Notes under the pieces: model-generated | What the model was told of the DNA's origin: nothing | Database searches by the model: none | What the model saw: only the letters and a program-made list of their open reading frames with translations | DNA from: Secundilactobacillus paracollinoides DSM 15502 = JCM 11969 | Lineage (GTDB): Bacteria > Bacillota > Bacilli > Lactobacillales > Lactobacillaceae | Direction of reading: 5' to 3' | DNA: 64,000 nt | NCBI RefSeq assembly: GCF_001311135.1 | Contig: NZ_BBAG01000002.1 | Coordinates: 1 to 64,000, forward strand | Translations under genes and position numbers: made by a program | Shown here: piece by piece, positions 22,501 to 34,430 of the stretch | How positions within the stretch are numbered: the stretch's first letter is position 1 | Layout: each line of letters starts with the position of its first letter

Positions 22501-25500
22501 GTCTTCGTTTGATTTTCAGGTGTTGTGCCTTGAGTAAACGTCACTTCGTTTGCCGCGGCTGTATACCCATCAATCGTTGGCACTGAAACAGTAGTCGTTG
22601 CATTATCAGGTGTATAGACTGTCGTATCAGTTGCTTCATCAGTATCGACATTCCAGGTCACTGTCGAAACGTCATCACTAGGTGTTTTAGTTTCTGGCAA
22701 CCCAGCGTACGTCACAGTATTCGTCGTAGTTGTGGTTGAAACAGCATGTTTGTGCGTTAAATGAATCGTCATGTTATCCGTTGGCAACGTGTAAGCAACG
22801 GTATTATCAGCGCCAATCGTAACATCCTGTTGCGCGGCCAATTGATAACCCGCTGGCACATCAACTGTGTACGCGCCGGTTTCATCAGTCGTCCCATTAA
22901 CGGTCGCAGGTTGACCAACCTGCGCGCCGCCATTATCATCATCCACATAAGAAACCGTAAACGACGTTGCGTTTGGCGTATAGTTAACGGTTTGTTGCTG
23001 GTCGACTGGTTCCGTCGTTGTACTTGCAGACTGAGTGAAGGTCACGGAAGGGTCGGCAGCTGTGTACCCTGTTACTGTCGGCGATGCAATTTCCGTAGTT
23101 GGAGTTGCAGTTGTGTAGGTCACCGTATTCGTAACCTGATCTGTATCAACAGTCCAATTGACAGTAGCACTATTATCCGACACCGTCCTATCGCTTGGTA
23201 GCCCCGTGTACGAAACAGTGTCCGTTGTGGTCATCGAGGTCGTGGTATGTTGATGGACTAAGTGAATAACAATTGGCGCATTGTCAGTAGCTTGGAACGT
23301 ATACGTCCCAGACGCCGATTGGTTCTTAGCTAAATCGTAATTGTCAGGAACTGCAGCGGTCCAATCAACAGCCTGGTCCGTTGTCCCATTAAGTGCTGTC
23401 GAGTCGCCGACTGAAGCACCGTTTTCGTCATCATCGACAAACTCAATATCTGTGGCTTGCTTATCAGCAGTGTATGCAACTTCGGTGTTTTGGTCCGTCG
23501 GTGCGTCCGATTGAGAAGCAGTGGTAAAACTAACCTCAGCTTGAGAGGGATCAAAACTGTAACCAGCAACATTAGTCGTTTGATAAGTGGTGGTGCCGGC
23601 CGTGGATGGTACGTATGTTGTCTGACCTGTCACATCATCCGTTTCAATAGCCCAAGTGACATCTGCCGTTTGAGTGGCAGGCGTTTTGTCTGCTGGCAGA
23701 CCAGTGTACGTGACCGTATTCGTTGTTGTCACTGTGCCAGTGGTCGTGATGTTATGCACCAGATGGACCGTTAAGTTGTCAGTATCATCATCCGTTAACG
23801 TGTACGCTAATGTGCTAGCTTGCCCACTTGCCAAATCGTATCCTGTTGGTGTCGTAGTCTGATAGCTGCCACTAGTCCCGAGCACGCCAGAAACAGTAGC
23901 CACGTCACCCACTGTGCTGCCGCCATTGTCATCGTCAACATAGGTCACGGTTAAGTCTGCACTCTTGGCCAGTTCATACTGCACAATTTCGCCGTCAGTG
24001 CTGTAAATTGCGGTATCGCCAACCTTGGTCGTTGCGGTGGATTCAATGCCATCAGCATTGGGACCGGAAACAAGTGTGTAATCATCGCTTGCTAATGTGT
24101 AACCCTCAGGAATTAGTGCCTGATCAGCTGCAGAAAAGCCATCGAGACTAGTTGGATAAATATCTTTGAGCGTGTCCACGTTATCCTGAAGGTCGTTTTG
24201 TGCGAGGTCATCCAATGTAATGTACTGGTCGTTGCCATCCGCATCAACGTAATGGAAACGAGTTGTTACGCTGGAAGTCCCAGTGATGGCAATTGATGCT
24301 GCTTTAGCCTCAGTACTTGCACTATTTCCGTTGACGAAAACGGCGGTGGATAGATAACCAGTCTGGCCTGCCAGATTTTCCATATTTTCAATCGTGCCGT
24401 TGATGGCAATTCGACCTGTTGATGTCCCTTTGGCGACATTATCCACTTCAATCATAATTGACCGAACTGAAGACCAATTGTCACCAATTTCATCTGCGGT
24501 TACATAACCCGTGGTATCTGGGGCAGCTTGCCCGTTTGTTACGGTTTGTGCTGAGGTCGAATAGAGCACTGTGCCTTGAATAGCGTCACCTGTACCTGTG
24601 CTGGTAATATAATTTGTTGGTAATGTGACTGGACCGGTTAAGTCAAACGTATAGCCGGAGCCACTAGCATCGCCGTCAGTTGGTAAATTGATGACACTGG
24701 TAGCCGTATTATCAGCACCATCAGCAACCGTGTTAATGAGTGTTGTGTAAAAGGTTGCGTCATCAGTCCCTTGATCATCAGAAGTACCAGCGCTGATACC
24801 GGTCACGTCTTGATTTCCTTGGGCAAATGAATACTCATCAAAAACGCTGGCAGAGCTAATCGTCCAATTCATGTCACCGCCAATCATTAAATAGGCATCA
24901 GCATTTCCATTTGTGTATGAGGTATCCGTTACCTTCGTCCCATTAGTTAGGGCAGTTGTCGGTGAGTAGACATACATCGAGAACGGATATTCTCCGGGGA
25001 GTGCATCCGGGTTGTTTGATAAATCAATTTGAACTGGCCCAGTTGAATCGGTGTTAACAGATTCTCCTGTTCCTGAGTAATCAACCTCAACAACTGTGCG
25101 ACCATCATCACTCAAGTATTCCGTCACTTTTGCGTCATCTGAAATACCACTCATGCCATAAATGCTGGTTCCTGATGGCAATACATAGTAGAAAGTTGGT
25201 TCATAAACATTGTCAGTCGTGTGCTTGTTGCCACCAGTTCTGCCAACTGAAATCCGGCCAGCATACACCTTACCTGCAACCTGACCATCTGCAGGTTGCC
25301 ACATATAGGCATAGACACCATCAATCGGAACAGAAATCGTTTCCGTATAAGTTTGTGATGCGATAACTGTTGTTGGATCAGAGGCCAGTGCGACACTGAT
25401 ACCAAAGTTGATTTCATCACCCACTTGCACCGCATTTCCATTATCATAGGTTTGTGAAACAGAACCTGATAAAACAAATCCTGAATCGGTACCGTGGTTT

Positions 25501-27655
25501 GCGCCAACTGTATAGGCACCTGAAGACAGGTAGTTAGGCGTCAGCGCAATCGACCGAATTGTCGTCCCAGCTGCAGCCGTAATTTCGCCACCAGCATCAA
25601 CAACGCCCTCTTGAGTCGTCCCATCAGCTAACGTTACTGTGTAACTGTACTGTGTTGTACCAGTCAGATACTGTGATGAATTCGCACCAGAATCTGGAAC
25701 CGTCAATGATGACATTTTTATCCCGTCAGGAACAGAAATGGTCACAACTGCATCATCCGTCAAAGCACTCGCAATCATTGAAGAAAGTCCGTAAGTGGCT
25801 AAGTAACTGGTTGCATCGGCGGGGTCAGTACTTAATGTCAATTGATTTTGTGCACCAGCCCCATAACTGTTACCACCAATAGAAACGCTGATACCACTCA
25901 CAGAGGCAATATCACTTGTTCCGGCAATGGTTTCAGACATCGTTGATCCAGTGCATCAAGCGTTGCCCCATCAGCTGAAATCACCTGCGAAAACTGAATT
26001 GGGCCGGCTGCGGTCAACGTTTGATCATCAGCAGTTTGTGTAACGCCATAAGACCCTGCAATTTGATACCCATTTTGACCTTCCCAACCTTGCTTACCAG
26101 ACCCCTTGGGAACGGTAATGATAATATCTGCGCCAGCAGCCGATTGTGTAATCGTTGTTGCATCATTAAAATTGTTTAAGCTATCGGTGAGGGTACTATC
26201 CAGGGTAAACCCTTCTGGAACCGGAATCGTAATCGTCATTCCATAATTTACATTTGAGTTAACTTGTTTTGTTTGATACCCGTTATTTATAAGGCCCTCG
26301 GATTCGTTCACATCAAAGTCATAGACATAATCGGTATTAGGCTGAACGGCCGGAACATTTGTCGTATCCGGCGATGTTCGTGTGATTGGATCCAAATTAA
26401 TTGTCGGTGTCACTGTCTGTGTAATTGGGATTGTTGTTGTCGTGGTCCCGTTGACAGCTAACGTAATGTTGTAAACGCCCGTGCCGACGTCAGCAATCGG
26501 TTCAGGTTTTGCTGCATAGTTGTTCGAAACCCATAACGTAATTTGCTGAGACATGTCGGCCGTATTTTTAACAATGGTATCAGTAACGATCGTCCCATCT
26601 GCTGTCTTTGTTGTAGTGACAGTACCTTGATTTGCGGACAACGGATCTATGCCGTCGTACCCAAGAACACTAGTTGTTGGGATTGTAACTGAATAGGTAT
26701 CACCCGTTTCAGCGCCTGTGGCGGTTAGTGTTAACGTAATTGCTGTCACACCCGTCTCATACCCCACCGTAGTGGTGTCGGATGTCAACGTCACTGTAGC
26801 GCTAGTTTCACTTGGTGTTGCTTCATCTAGCATCATGTTCAACTGCTGAGCTTGCCCCGTCAGCTTATAGGCAGCTTCCATTGTTTCCTTGGCTGTATCA
26901 ATATCTGCGTCAGTCGGGTTAATGATCGTCTCACTATTGACAGCCAGTGAATCAGTAGAGATCGTTGGTGTGTCTAAAACCTCACCTGTCACGTTGTCAA
27001 CTGTATCTTAGGACACAGTCTTATCTGACCCATCCCCCGTTGAGGTATCGTCCACGGTGGATGCGTCGGTTGTTATATCTGTGGCAGGTGTGCTATCAGT
27101 GATCTGGTCATTAGTTACACCATTATTTGTCGCAGTTGTACTTTTAGTAGTTGCTGAATTTGGCTTACTTGTTGCTGTAGTACTTCCTGTATCCGTAGTT
27201 GTTACTTTGTTAGCAGCTGTTGTGTCTGTGTCAGATTGTGATGCATGCGTATCATCCTCAACTGATGAACCCACTGAACTATCTGACGATGAGGAGTCAC
27301 TGTCTGCAACTGTGCTCGAAGATGTGTCCGAATCTGCAGTTGCAGTCGTATCACTGCTCGTATCAGCACTGTTTGACGTATCTGAACTACCAGTTGAGGG
27401 TGATGTCAACGTCACTTTATTTGTAGACGAAGTGGCTGCGGCCGCATCTGCTGTGCTGTCGCTTAACGTGTCTGTTGAATTGGAAGGTGTGCTGCTATCA
27501 GCATACGTCGTTAATCCGGACCCAAAAAATAATGCGGTCCCTAATGATAGGCTTGCGATACTAGCAAATACCCATCGTTTACCCGATTTATAATCCTTGT
27601 AATGTTTCTTTTCATTTGTTGCTACGTCTTTTACGCGATTGTTTTTGCCAACCAT
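19512..27655 (-). pseudogene. Giant LPQTS-anchored MucBP-repeat surface protein (frameshifts and one in-frame stop)
   Basis: Repaired length about 2715 residues. ATG at 27655: MVGKNN, KDYKSGKRW export signal, Ser/Thr/Asp-rich stalk to about residue 210, then a large non-repetitive beta-rich region (to about residue 1200), about eight MucBP-like repeats opening with VTYVDDD or VTYIDDATG, a Gly/Asp/Ser-rich linker and LPQTSEQQ, helix, KKKREDD. Disruptions: an in-frame TAA at 27008, and frame breaks near 25943, 21350, 21320 and 20272, the last four explained by a missing C in a CC run. Probable adhesin. Its RHH partner gene lies 58 bases upstream. Confidence 0.88.
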
Positions 27656-27713
27656 GATTAAAGAATCCCCCGTTCTTAAATTGCCGTCTGCACTCCCATA
27701 CAGTGATGCTAAA

Positions 27714-27854
27714 TTACGACGTTTTTGCTAACAGATACGATTGCACAAGGTTCTCCAACAAACTTGCGACACTGGTATCTTCTTCAACAGCGATGATCTT
27801 CAATTGTTTGATCATGTCGCTATCAAGCGTCGTGGTAAACTTCTTTTTCCCCAT
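27714..27854 (-). CDS. 46-residue ribbon-helix-helix DNA-binding protein, fourth copy
   Basis: The frame is open further upstream, but the GGAGGAGTTGACTTCG site and the homology place the start at the ATG at 27854. It reads MGKKKFTTTLDSDMIKQLKI to SYLLAKTS, with the same CopG-like layout as its three paralogues. It is followed after 58 bases by the third surface protein gene. Confidence 0.82.
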   Translation of the reverse strand: MGKKKFTTTLDSDMIKQLKIIAVEEDTSVASLLENLVQSYLLAKTS

Positions 27855-27895
27855 CGAAGTCAACTCCTCCAAATATTTAATTTTATAAGTACATA

Positions 27896-27929
27896 GACAT
27901 AAGGGTTTTAATCTGGGAAGTAAATACGT
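27896..27929 (-). promoter_or_regulatory. Conserved promoter of RHH-surface protein module 3
   Basis: ACGTATTTACT with -35 TTTACT, 17 bases, then TATGTC on the minus strand. The upstream block matches the other two modules; the -10 is weaker. Confidence 0.6.
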
Positions 27930-28128
27930 GTGAATAAGTTTTTTAACAAAAATTTTGTTCTGTTTGAAATAAGTGCTAATCAGATACATTATAACCAACA
28001 AGTGTTTAAAATATTTATTTTATGTGTGAATATTTATTAGGTAAAGATGGGTTAACTTTCAATTGATCTTGGCAAGCGAAACCCTATTACTAGGAATTTT
28101 TTGATAAAAAATTATAAATTTGTGCAAA

Positions 28129-28164
28129 ATAAAAAGACTTAAATAAAATTAATTCAGTCTTTTG
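28129..28164 (-). terminator. Terminator downstream of the 202-residue membrane protein
   Basis: AAAAGACT pairs with AGTCTTTTT around an AT-rich loop; minus-strand T run. A weaker ACACC/GGTGT pairing lies between it and the stop codon. Confidence 0.6.
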
Positions 28165-28211
28165 ACACCTTATACCTCCAGGAGTATTTTTCTTGAGCCG
28201 GTGTTTTTTAT

Positions 28212-28819
28212 TTAGTTATTCAACCCACTAAACGTAACCGTCCCATTCTTAACAGTAATGATCACATTCCCGGCCGCATTCTTCAACTGCAAGGTATACT
28301 GTGCCTTCAGCGTTTTATTGATCGACTTGCTAACTTTCAGATAGTTTGTCTTCAACGACGTCAGTGATTTTTGGTTCTTGCTTGGATATTTCCAAATGGT
28401 GGCAATTGCTTTTTAAACTTTGGCTTCTGAGCGGTAACCGTGTAGGTCTTTGTCGCTTTATCAAACGTCACTGGACCCTGATTAACGTACATCTTGTTCA
28501 ACTGCTTCAACACAGCCGTTTCATTATTGGCGAGATTCTTAGCAGCCGTCTGTTCGGAGTCCCGCTCGGCAAAGAACTGTGAGTTTGCTAATTTCTTTGA
28601 AGAACTAGACGACTTCGCAGAATTGGTCGCGTTGTTGCTTGACCCCCACGTAAAGCCGTTCTTCCACAGGCCGACCCCACTGCCGACCAGACAGATGATA
28701 CTGATAAATGTAATCGCGCGGGTCACGCCTACTAACCCGTCGTAATGTGCTGCGTACCACCAGGCTACCCCGCCGATGGCCGTTGAAATAATAAAAACAA
28801 TGACTAATACAAGCCACAT
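28212..28819 (-). pseudogene. Putative membrane-anchored protein, function unknown (one frameshift)
   Basis: Two N-terminal membrane helices (residues 2-22 and 34-52) are followed by a Ser-rich linker and an extracytoplasmic domain of about 130 residues (QLNKMYVNQGPVTFDKATKTYTV). The frame breaks at about 28413: TTTAAAAAGCA should carry one more A. Repaired, the protein continues KAIATIWKYPSKNQKSLTSL and ends VTFSGLNN at the TAA at 28212, about 202 residues. Start ATG at 28819 behind GGGGG. I do not recognise a named function. Confidence 0.65.
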
Positions 28820-28917
28820 AATGATTCCCCCTAGTTAATGTAGCGTGTGCTATAAGTGACGGACACCGAAATTGCAACTCACAAAACACGTTTTCTTTTT
28901 AATGACACTAAATCCTA

Positions 28918-29349
28918 TTAATGAACAAGCGTGACGTTTTCTCTGACGTGGCTCAGGATATCGGGAACTTTGTGTCCCAGCAGGTCCGTTGCTAAATGGC
29001 GCTCGCCGTACGCACCCATCACGAGGTGACAGACGTTATCGAGGTTGGCGAACCGGGCAATTTTGAGCACCGGGTCGCCATACATGACGGACCAGATGAA
29101 ACGCAAGTCAGCCTCCGCTGCCATTTCGCTGTGCCGTTGCATGTTGAACGCGCCGAGCGCCTCTTGCGTTTCAATCCAGGTCTCCCACTGGTCTTCATCG
29201 TAAGGCAGCGTTTGAACAGTGTCGATCACGTAGATGCCGTAAACTGACTTATGCCGTTCTGCAGCAAGGTCCAAGGCGTAATTAAAGATCCGGTTTGCGT
29301 TCTTCGTATTTTCCATTGCGACAACAACGTAGTTTCCCTGTTCAGACAT
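28918..29349 (-). CDS. Universal stress protein (UspA family)
   Basis: 143 residues with a Rossmann-like alpha/beta Usp fold: a first strand NYVVVAME, a central AAERHKSVYGIYVIDTV and a C-terminal LVMGAYGERHLATDLLG. The last matches the MGxxG region that binds ATP in some family members, but the canonical G-2x-G-9x-G-S/T pattern is only partly present, so nucleotide binding is uncertain. Single gene, ATG at 29349 behind GGAGGG. The role is presumably cytoplasmic stress tolerance. Confidence 0.8.
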   Translation of the reverse strand: MSEQGNYVVVAMENTKNANRIFNYALDLAAERHKSVYGIYVIDTVQTLPYDEDQWETWIETQEALGAFNMQRHSEMAAEADLRFIWSVMYGDPVLKIARFANLDNVCHLVMGAYGERHLATDLLGHKVPDILSHVRENVTLVH

Positions 29350-29439
29350 GCAGCGGGTCCCTCCTATTTTAGGTCCTAATCTACTCTCTTAACAATAGCA
29401 AACTCCATCTCATCTGTCAGCCGAGACGCCACACAATTC

Positions 29440-29922
29440 CTAAATAAGTTGCGTACAGTACACCTGTTCAATACAGTCGTGGTCATCGCGCACGGTTTGG
29501 GTCAGGACAAAGCCTTGTTCAAGATAAAAGTGCACCGCCGAAACGTTATCCCGCAGCACCCATAGATATGCCGTGCGGTACCGTCGTTTCAACTGGTCTA
29601 GGGCCGCGGTCAACAGCCGCGGTCCCAGTCCCCGGTGCTGGTATGCCGGCAAAATATAAATGGCATACACCTCGCCCCAGTCAGCCAACTCAGGTGTTCG
29701 CGAAGGCCCATACGTGCAAACACCCACGAGTTCACCCGCATCCGTTTCTGCCAGAAACATCCGCCGCCACTGCTGATCTGGATGCCACACAGCTGTTGTC
29801 AGGCCATCCAAAAATGTCTGGTCAAACAACCCCGCGTACGTCGCCCGCCAAGTGGTCAAATATAGTTGTGCGATCGCCTGAAAATCGTCTGTTTTCCGTG
29901 CCGGTCGAATTCGCATCCGCAT
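29440..29922 (-). CDS. GNAT-family N-acetyltransferase
   Basis: 160 residues. The acetyl-CoA binding signature YILPAYQHRGLGPRLL (Q/R-x-x-G-x-G/A) lies near residue 95 and the C-terminal NVSAVHFYLEQGF matches motif B. The substrate is unknown. Start ATG at 29922 behind GGAAAG. Monocistronic, with its own downstream space. Confidence 0.82.
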   Translation of the reverse strand: MRMRIRPARKTDDFQAIAQLYLTTWRATYAGLFDQTFLDGLTTAVWHPDQQWRRMFLAETDAGELVGVCTYGPSRTPELADWGEVYAIYILPAYQHRGLGPRLLTAALDQLKRRYRTAYLWVLRDNVSAVHFYLEQGFVLTQTVRDDHDCIEQVYCTQLI

Positions 29923-30020
29923 CAGTTCTTTCCTATTATATCTCCTCCTAGTTTAGCATGCCACGCCCAAAACCGGTTTCTAAAGATTTGCACACTTGTG
30001 TTAAATTTCCAAGAGACCGC

Positions 30021-30060
30021 AAAACCCCCAGTCAGAATAAACGGGTTCTGACTGGGGGTT
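30021..30060 (-). terminator. Terminator of gdhA
   Basis: AACCCCCAGTCAGA pairs perfectly with TCTGACTGGGGGTT. The minus strand continues with TTTT. Confidence 0.8.
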
Positions 30061-30098
30061 CACTAATGTTGTGTGACAATTTATTCTTTTATTGAAGC

Positions 30099-31443
<1,345 letters not shown>

Positions 31444-31816
31444 ATTAAATCAATCCTCTCGTGAGTGAAATCAGTAAGTTAAAACTGTATGAGACTAGTA
31501 TAGCACATTAAAAAACGCTAATAATTATACTCAAGGCTAATTTAAATGCATTGTGAGCGCATGAGTTAGCGGGTTTTCGGAGTGTTGTCTCATCAAATTT
31601 TATTTTTTTGTTACAAAATTGGAATATTTTGATATAGGGTGTTAAAGTCCATTAATAGCAAGGATTGACGTATCAAAAAAATTTGCAAAATAATCATTGG
31701 TATAATTTCTAAGTTAAAAATAGTCCTGGTAGGAATATTTGCATCATAATTGTATGTGGATTAGGTATTACTTTAAGCTTGATTAAGTATTTTGAATTAA
31801 TTTTTATCCTTGTACT
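31444..31816. other. AT-rich intergenic stretch upstream of gdhA
   Basis: TATACT on the minus strand near 31495 may be the gdhA -10 box, without a clear -35. I see no coding frame worth reporting. Confidence 0.35.
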
Positions 31817-31866
31817 GGGCTAACGTGTAACGGACTCTGGCAAAAAAGTCAGACCCGGACTTTTCT
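31817..31866 (-). repeat. F1 palindromic repeat, truncated copy
   Basis: Only the block from GCTAACGTGTAACGGACTCTG through the loop AGTCAGACCCGGACTTTT survives. A second full F1 copy follows within 50 bases. Confidence 0.6.
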
Positions 31867-31910
31867 GCTGTTTGGTTTCTGAGTAGTTTTGGCGACGTGC
31901 TTCGCTTTTA

Positions 31911-32040
31911 CCGTGCCGAAACGTGTTCCGCAAGGCTGAGGGCTCCTGCGTAAGGCACTTCGACCCAAAAAGTCAGGCCCGGACTTTTCGGGTCAAAGTG
32001 CCTTACGCTCCGCCCTCAAAACGCCTTGCTCCACACTCTA
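31911..32040 (-). repeat. F1 palindromic repeat, full copy
   Basis: Central arms GTAAGGCACTTTGACCC and GGGTCGAAGTGCCTTAC. Starts with TAGAGTGTGGAGCAAGGCG on the minus strand. No gene abuts it. Confidence 0.75.
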
Positions 32041-32044
32041 CAAA

Positions 32045-32090
32045 AACACCCACTAGCGCTGTATTCTAGTGGGTGTGCAATATTTTTTTA
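32045..32090 (+). terminator. Terminator-like hairpin
   Basis: ACACCCACTAG pairs perfectly with CTAGTGGGTGT; T7 follows after a short AT spacer. No gene lies immediately upstream on this strand. Confidence 0.5.
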
Positions 32091-32619
32091 TTTACCGGTC
32101 CCGCATCATCAAGGGGGTGGGATGAGTTGGGACGATTTACCTTGGTGTGATCAGTGTTTGGAGGACGCTGATCAGATTTTATAGAGAGGTGAATGGGGTA
32201 ATTTGGGAATCGTGAGGCATTTTGTTTGGGGGTATTACTTTATTTGGAATCTCTTTAAGTGGGATGTTGCTGCTTGAGAGGTGTTTCTTGAATCCTGTTT
32301 ATGCTTGAGGAATGTTGGTTGTTCAGAAATCTCTTTATTTGGGGTTAGCTCAATGCAGGAGCTAGTTTTCTTTAGTTAATGAACCTGTGTTAATAAGCGA
32401 GTGTGGAATCGAAATCGTTGCGTTACAGTGCGTATTCAGTAGTTTTTCCATAAAAAGGACTTTCTTTCTGATCTGTGCTGTAGTTGTTATGAACTTGATG
32501 TTCGAAATCTATGTTACGGTCGTGGGCTTAATGGCAGCTTAAAATGAAATAAAGGCCTGATAAAGATTGGTAAGAAACTATTAAGCGCGTATGTAGTCAT
32601 ATTTGAGTGGTTGACTGTC
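32091..32619. other. Intergenic stretch, at most a 20-codon open frame
   Basis: At 32122-32184 an ATG behind AAGGGGGTGGG opens a 20-codon frame with a CDQC pair (MSWDDLPWCDQCLEDADQIL). It may be a gene remnant or chance; nothing else in the stretch looks coding. Confidence 0.25.
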
Positions 32620-32697
32620 ACTTCGTTGCGCCAGTCGGCCCTGCAGGCTGTAGTGGGGTCGCTACTGCCTGCAATGCGACCGGCTCCACTACGCTAC
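32620..32697 (-). repeat. F3 repeat, short copy
   Basis: GTCGGCCCTGCAGG at the left and CCTGCAATGCGACCGGCTCCACTACGC at the right match the two ends of the longer element at 51765-51940, inverted. The central hairpin is absent here. Confidence 0.6.
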
Positions 32698-32805
32698 AAT
32701 TGCTAGACTAATCAACAACAATGATACCGTTGTATTAGTATCGATCAACTACAAACTGTTTGATTCTAACTTTAGTTTCAAGCATTGTTAACAGTGGGCA
32801 ATAAG

Positions 32806-32834
32806 CAGTCGAGGGCGGATTTCTCTACAAACTG
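32806..32834 (-). repeat. F4 block, conserved companion of F2
   Basis: CAGTCGAGGGCGGATTTC and the rest of this 29-base block match 51613-51642 and 54688-54716, each time at a similar distance from an F2 copy. Confidence 0.55.
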
Positions 32835-32883
32835 TCTTTGCCTGAATTTCAATATTTAACAACCGTCTGAAATATGCACCATG

Positions 32884-33060
32884 TGAGTGGAATGCAGCAA
32901 TTTGGCACGGAGCTGCGGTGTCGACATCAGTTAGCGACCGTTCTATGGTCGGTTACTGATGTGCGAGACGATGGAGATCCATTCGAGTGGCGCGCAGCAA
33001 CAATCGAATTAGCTTCATCGCGAGCCACCACACGGAGTGCCAAATTGCGGAATGTAACGG
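32884..33060 (-). repeat. F2 multi-hairpin repeat, copy b (inverted)
   Basis: The outer arms CAATTTGGCAC/GTGCCAAATTG and the inner stems ATCAGTTAGCGACC/GGTCGGTTACTGAT and CGATGGAGATCCATTCGA/TCGAATTAGCTTCATCG match the copies at 6051, 51388 and 54463. The open frame across it is a by-product. Confidence 0.75.
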
Positions 33061-33187
33061 ACTCCCTATCAACGCAAAAAAAGCACCAGATCCCTCAATC
33101 CAGCGCTAAAACAATACTGTAAGAATTTAGAATCCATGCACCAGCTAAACTTAGATGGTATTCAGCCAGGCACAGTGGTGATGAAAC

Positions 33188-33233
33188 AAAATAAGACTGT
33201 TAACTCCAATACTAGGAATTGACAGTCTTATTT
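33188..33233 (-). terminator. Long terminator-like hairpin
   Basis: AAATAAGACTGT pairs with ACAGTCTTATTT, about 140 bases beyond the stop of the AP2-domain gene. T-rich on both sides, so direction is uncertain. Confidence 0.5.
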
Positions 33234-33327
33234 GAATGCGTCGTAACAGTTTCCTACGCTGCAACGATGACTTTTTGAAACTCTCCCTAGTTATCCACTC
33301 GTGTTGCAATGAAACTACCTTGCCGCA

Positions 33328-33359
33328 TAAATCGATACTCCCTAGTCTCGATTTATTTT
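33328..33359 (+). terminator. Hairpin next to the AP2-domain gene
   Basis: TAAATCGA pairs with TCGATTTA and is followed by TTTTC on the plus strand. Confidence 0.4.
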
Positions 33360-33375
33360 CCTAAACGTCGTGAAT

Positions 33376-33885
33376 CTACCGACCGGCCAGTAATCTTGGC
33401 TCAGCCGTTTCACTCAGTTGATGTAAGTATGTGTCTTCAGCTTCTTCCCTAAGCTGGCAGGCACGTTCATATGTTGTCACCGTCTTGTTCAACACGTATT
33501 GACCGTTGTAACGCAGGCGGGCAACATATAGTCCCGTTCGTTTGACGTATGAAACGCCAATGTGGCCGGAGCGGTTTCGCTTACTGCGTCGTAGTGACGA
33601 GTAGCAAACGCCGTCTTCATTTTTGAGCTGTGACGCGTTGTTTGCTTTCATTTGAATGAAGGCATCGTTGTCACTGCTCCGTCTGGCTGAGTCTTCGCGT
33701 CGTAGACACCCGCAGCTCTTGGTTCTCCCTTTCCGCAAGCGGTAGGAATCTACTACGCACTGTTGACCGCAGTCACACTGACAAATCCAACGGGCATCGC
33801 CATTCGCAGCATTTAATGTTGCTCGGGCGATCACCGTTAACCGGTTGTATCGCTTACCAATTAAATCAATGGCACGCAATCGCAT
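33376..33885 (-). CDS. AP2-domain protein with zinc-ribbon-like cysteines
   Basis: 169 residues. The N-terminal half has the pattern GKRYNRLTVI, then CQCDCGQQC and TKSCGCLRRE, a cysteine cluster typical of phage-type and homing-endonuclease-related proteins. The C-terminal half, GHIGVSYVKRTGLYVARLRYN followed by a helix TTYERACQLREEAE, is an AP2/ERF-like DNA-binding fold. No nuclease motif (HNH) is visible, so DNA binding is the only function I can support. Such genes are often mobile. It sits in a repeat-rich region. ATG at 33885, with TTG two codons later as an alternative that has better spacing to GGGGG. Confidence 0.75.
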   Translation of the reverse strand: MRLRAIDLIGKRYNRLTVIARATLNAANGDARWICQCDCGQQCVVDSYRLRKGRTKSCGCLRREDSARRSSDNDAFIQMKANNASQLKNEDGVCYSSLRRSKRNRSGHIGVSYVKRTGLYVARLRYNGQYVLNKTVTTYERACQLREEAEDTYLHQLSETAEPRLLAGR

Positions 33886-34320
33886 TTCCCCCTATCTATT
33901 GATAACCCTTAAAATTCCCTCTTGATCTTGGTATGTAAGCTGTCAACACCTCACTCCCCCGAGCTTGTGTTGACGTTACTCACGCCAATGACTGTTGCCA
34001 GCCACTTGAAACTGTCCTATAAATCGATTTTCAACTTCACCGGTTCTTTGGCATCGGCACCATTAACGAAAACTGTTTTTAGATGACTGGTCACCCTTAT
34101 GACCAACCACATTGTCAATGCATACAATAAGTTGAGATTCGGTTTTGTCTCAAGCAGCCATAGATTTTATTACCCGATCAGTTACCGTTGTGAATCAGAT
34201 TAATAATCCACGCAGATGGTGTATAATCAAGTGGTAATAGCGTGACCATTATTTTCGTAATGTGTCACCTCTCTATACCCAAAATTCTAGAGTGAAAACG
34301 TCTAAAACTCAACCCTTTGC
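33886..34320. other. Intergenic stretch upstream of the Mga-like regulator
   Basis: I see no coding frame, no riboswitch core and no repeat family member in this stretch. Confidence 0.35.
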
Positions 34321-34321
34321 G

Positions 34322-34361
34322 CGTGTGCGTTTTTTTGAAATTTTGCAAAAAACGCACACAC
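34322..34361 (+). terminator. Perfect hairpin before the Mga-like gene
   Basis: GTGTGCGTTTTTT pairs with AAAAAACGCACAC across an 11-base loop. It lies 70 bases before the regulator start, so it could be a terminator or a leader attenuator of that gene. Confidence 0.5.
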
Positions 34362-34430
34362 ACTATTTGTTAAATATGTGTAATCATTAGCATTGGGGAG
34401 GGTGAGCAGACCCGGAGGTGAACCCCACAG

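Noticed and set aside
32874-33122. Open frame of 82 codons on the plus strand
   Set aside because: It coincides with F2 copy b; the same frame-like stretches appear in the other F2 copies, and there is no ribosome site.
33376-33885. HNH homing endonuclease
   Set aside because: The cysteine cluster and AP2 fold are present, but no HNH or other nuclease motif can be seen.
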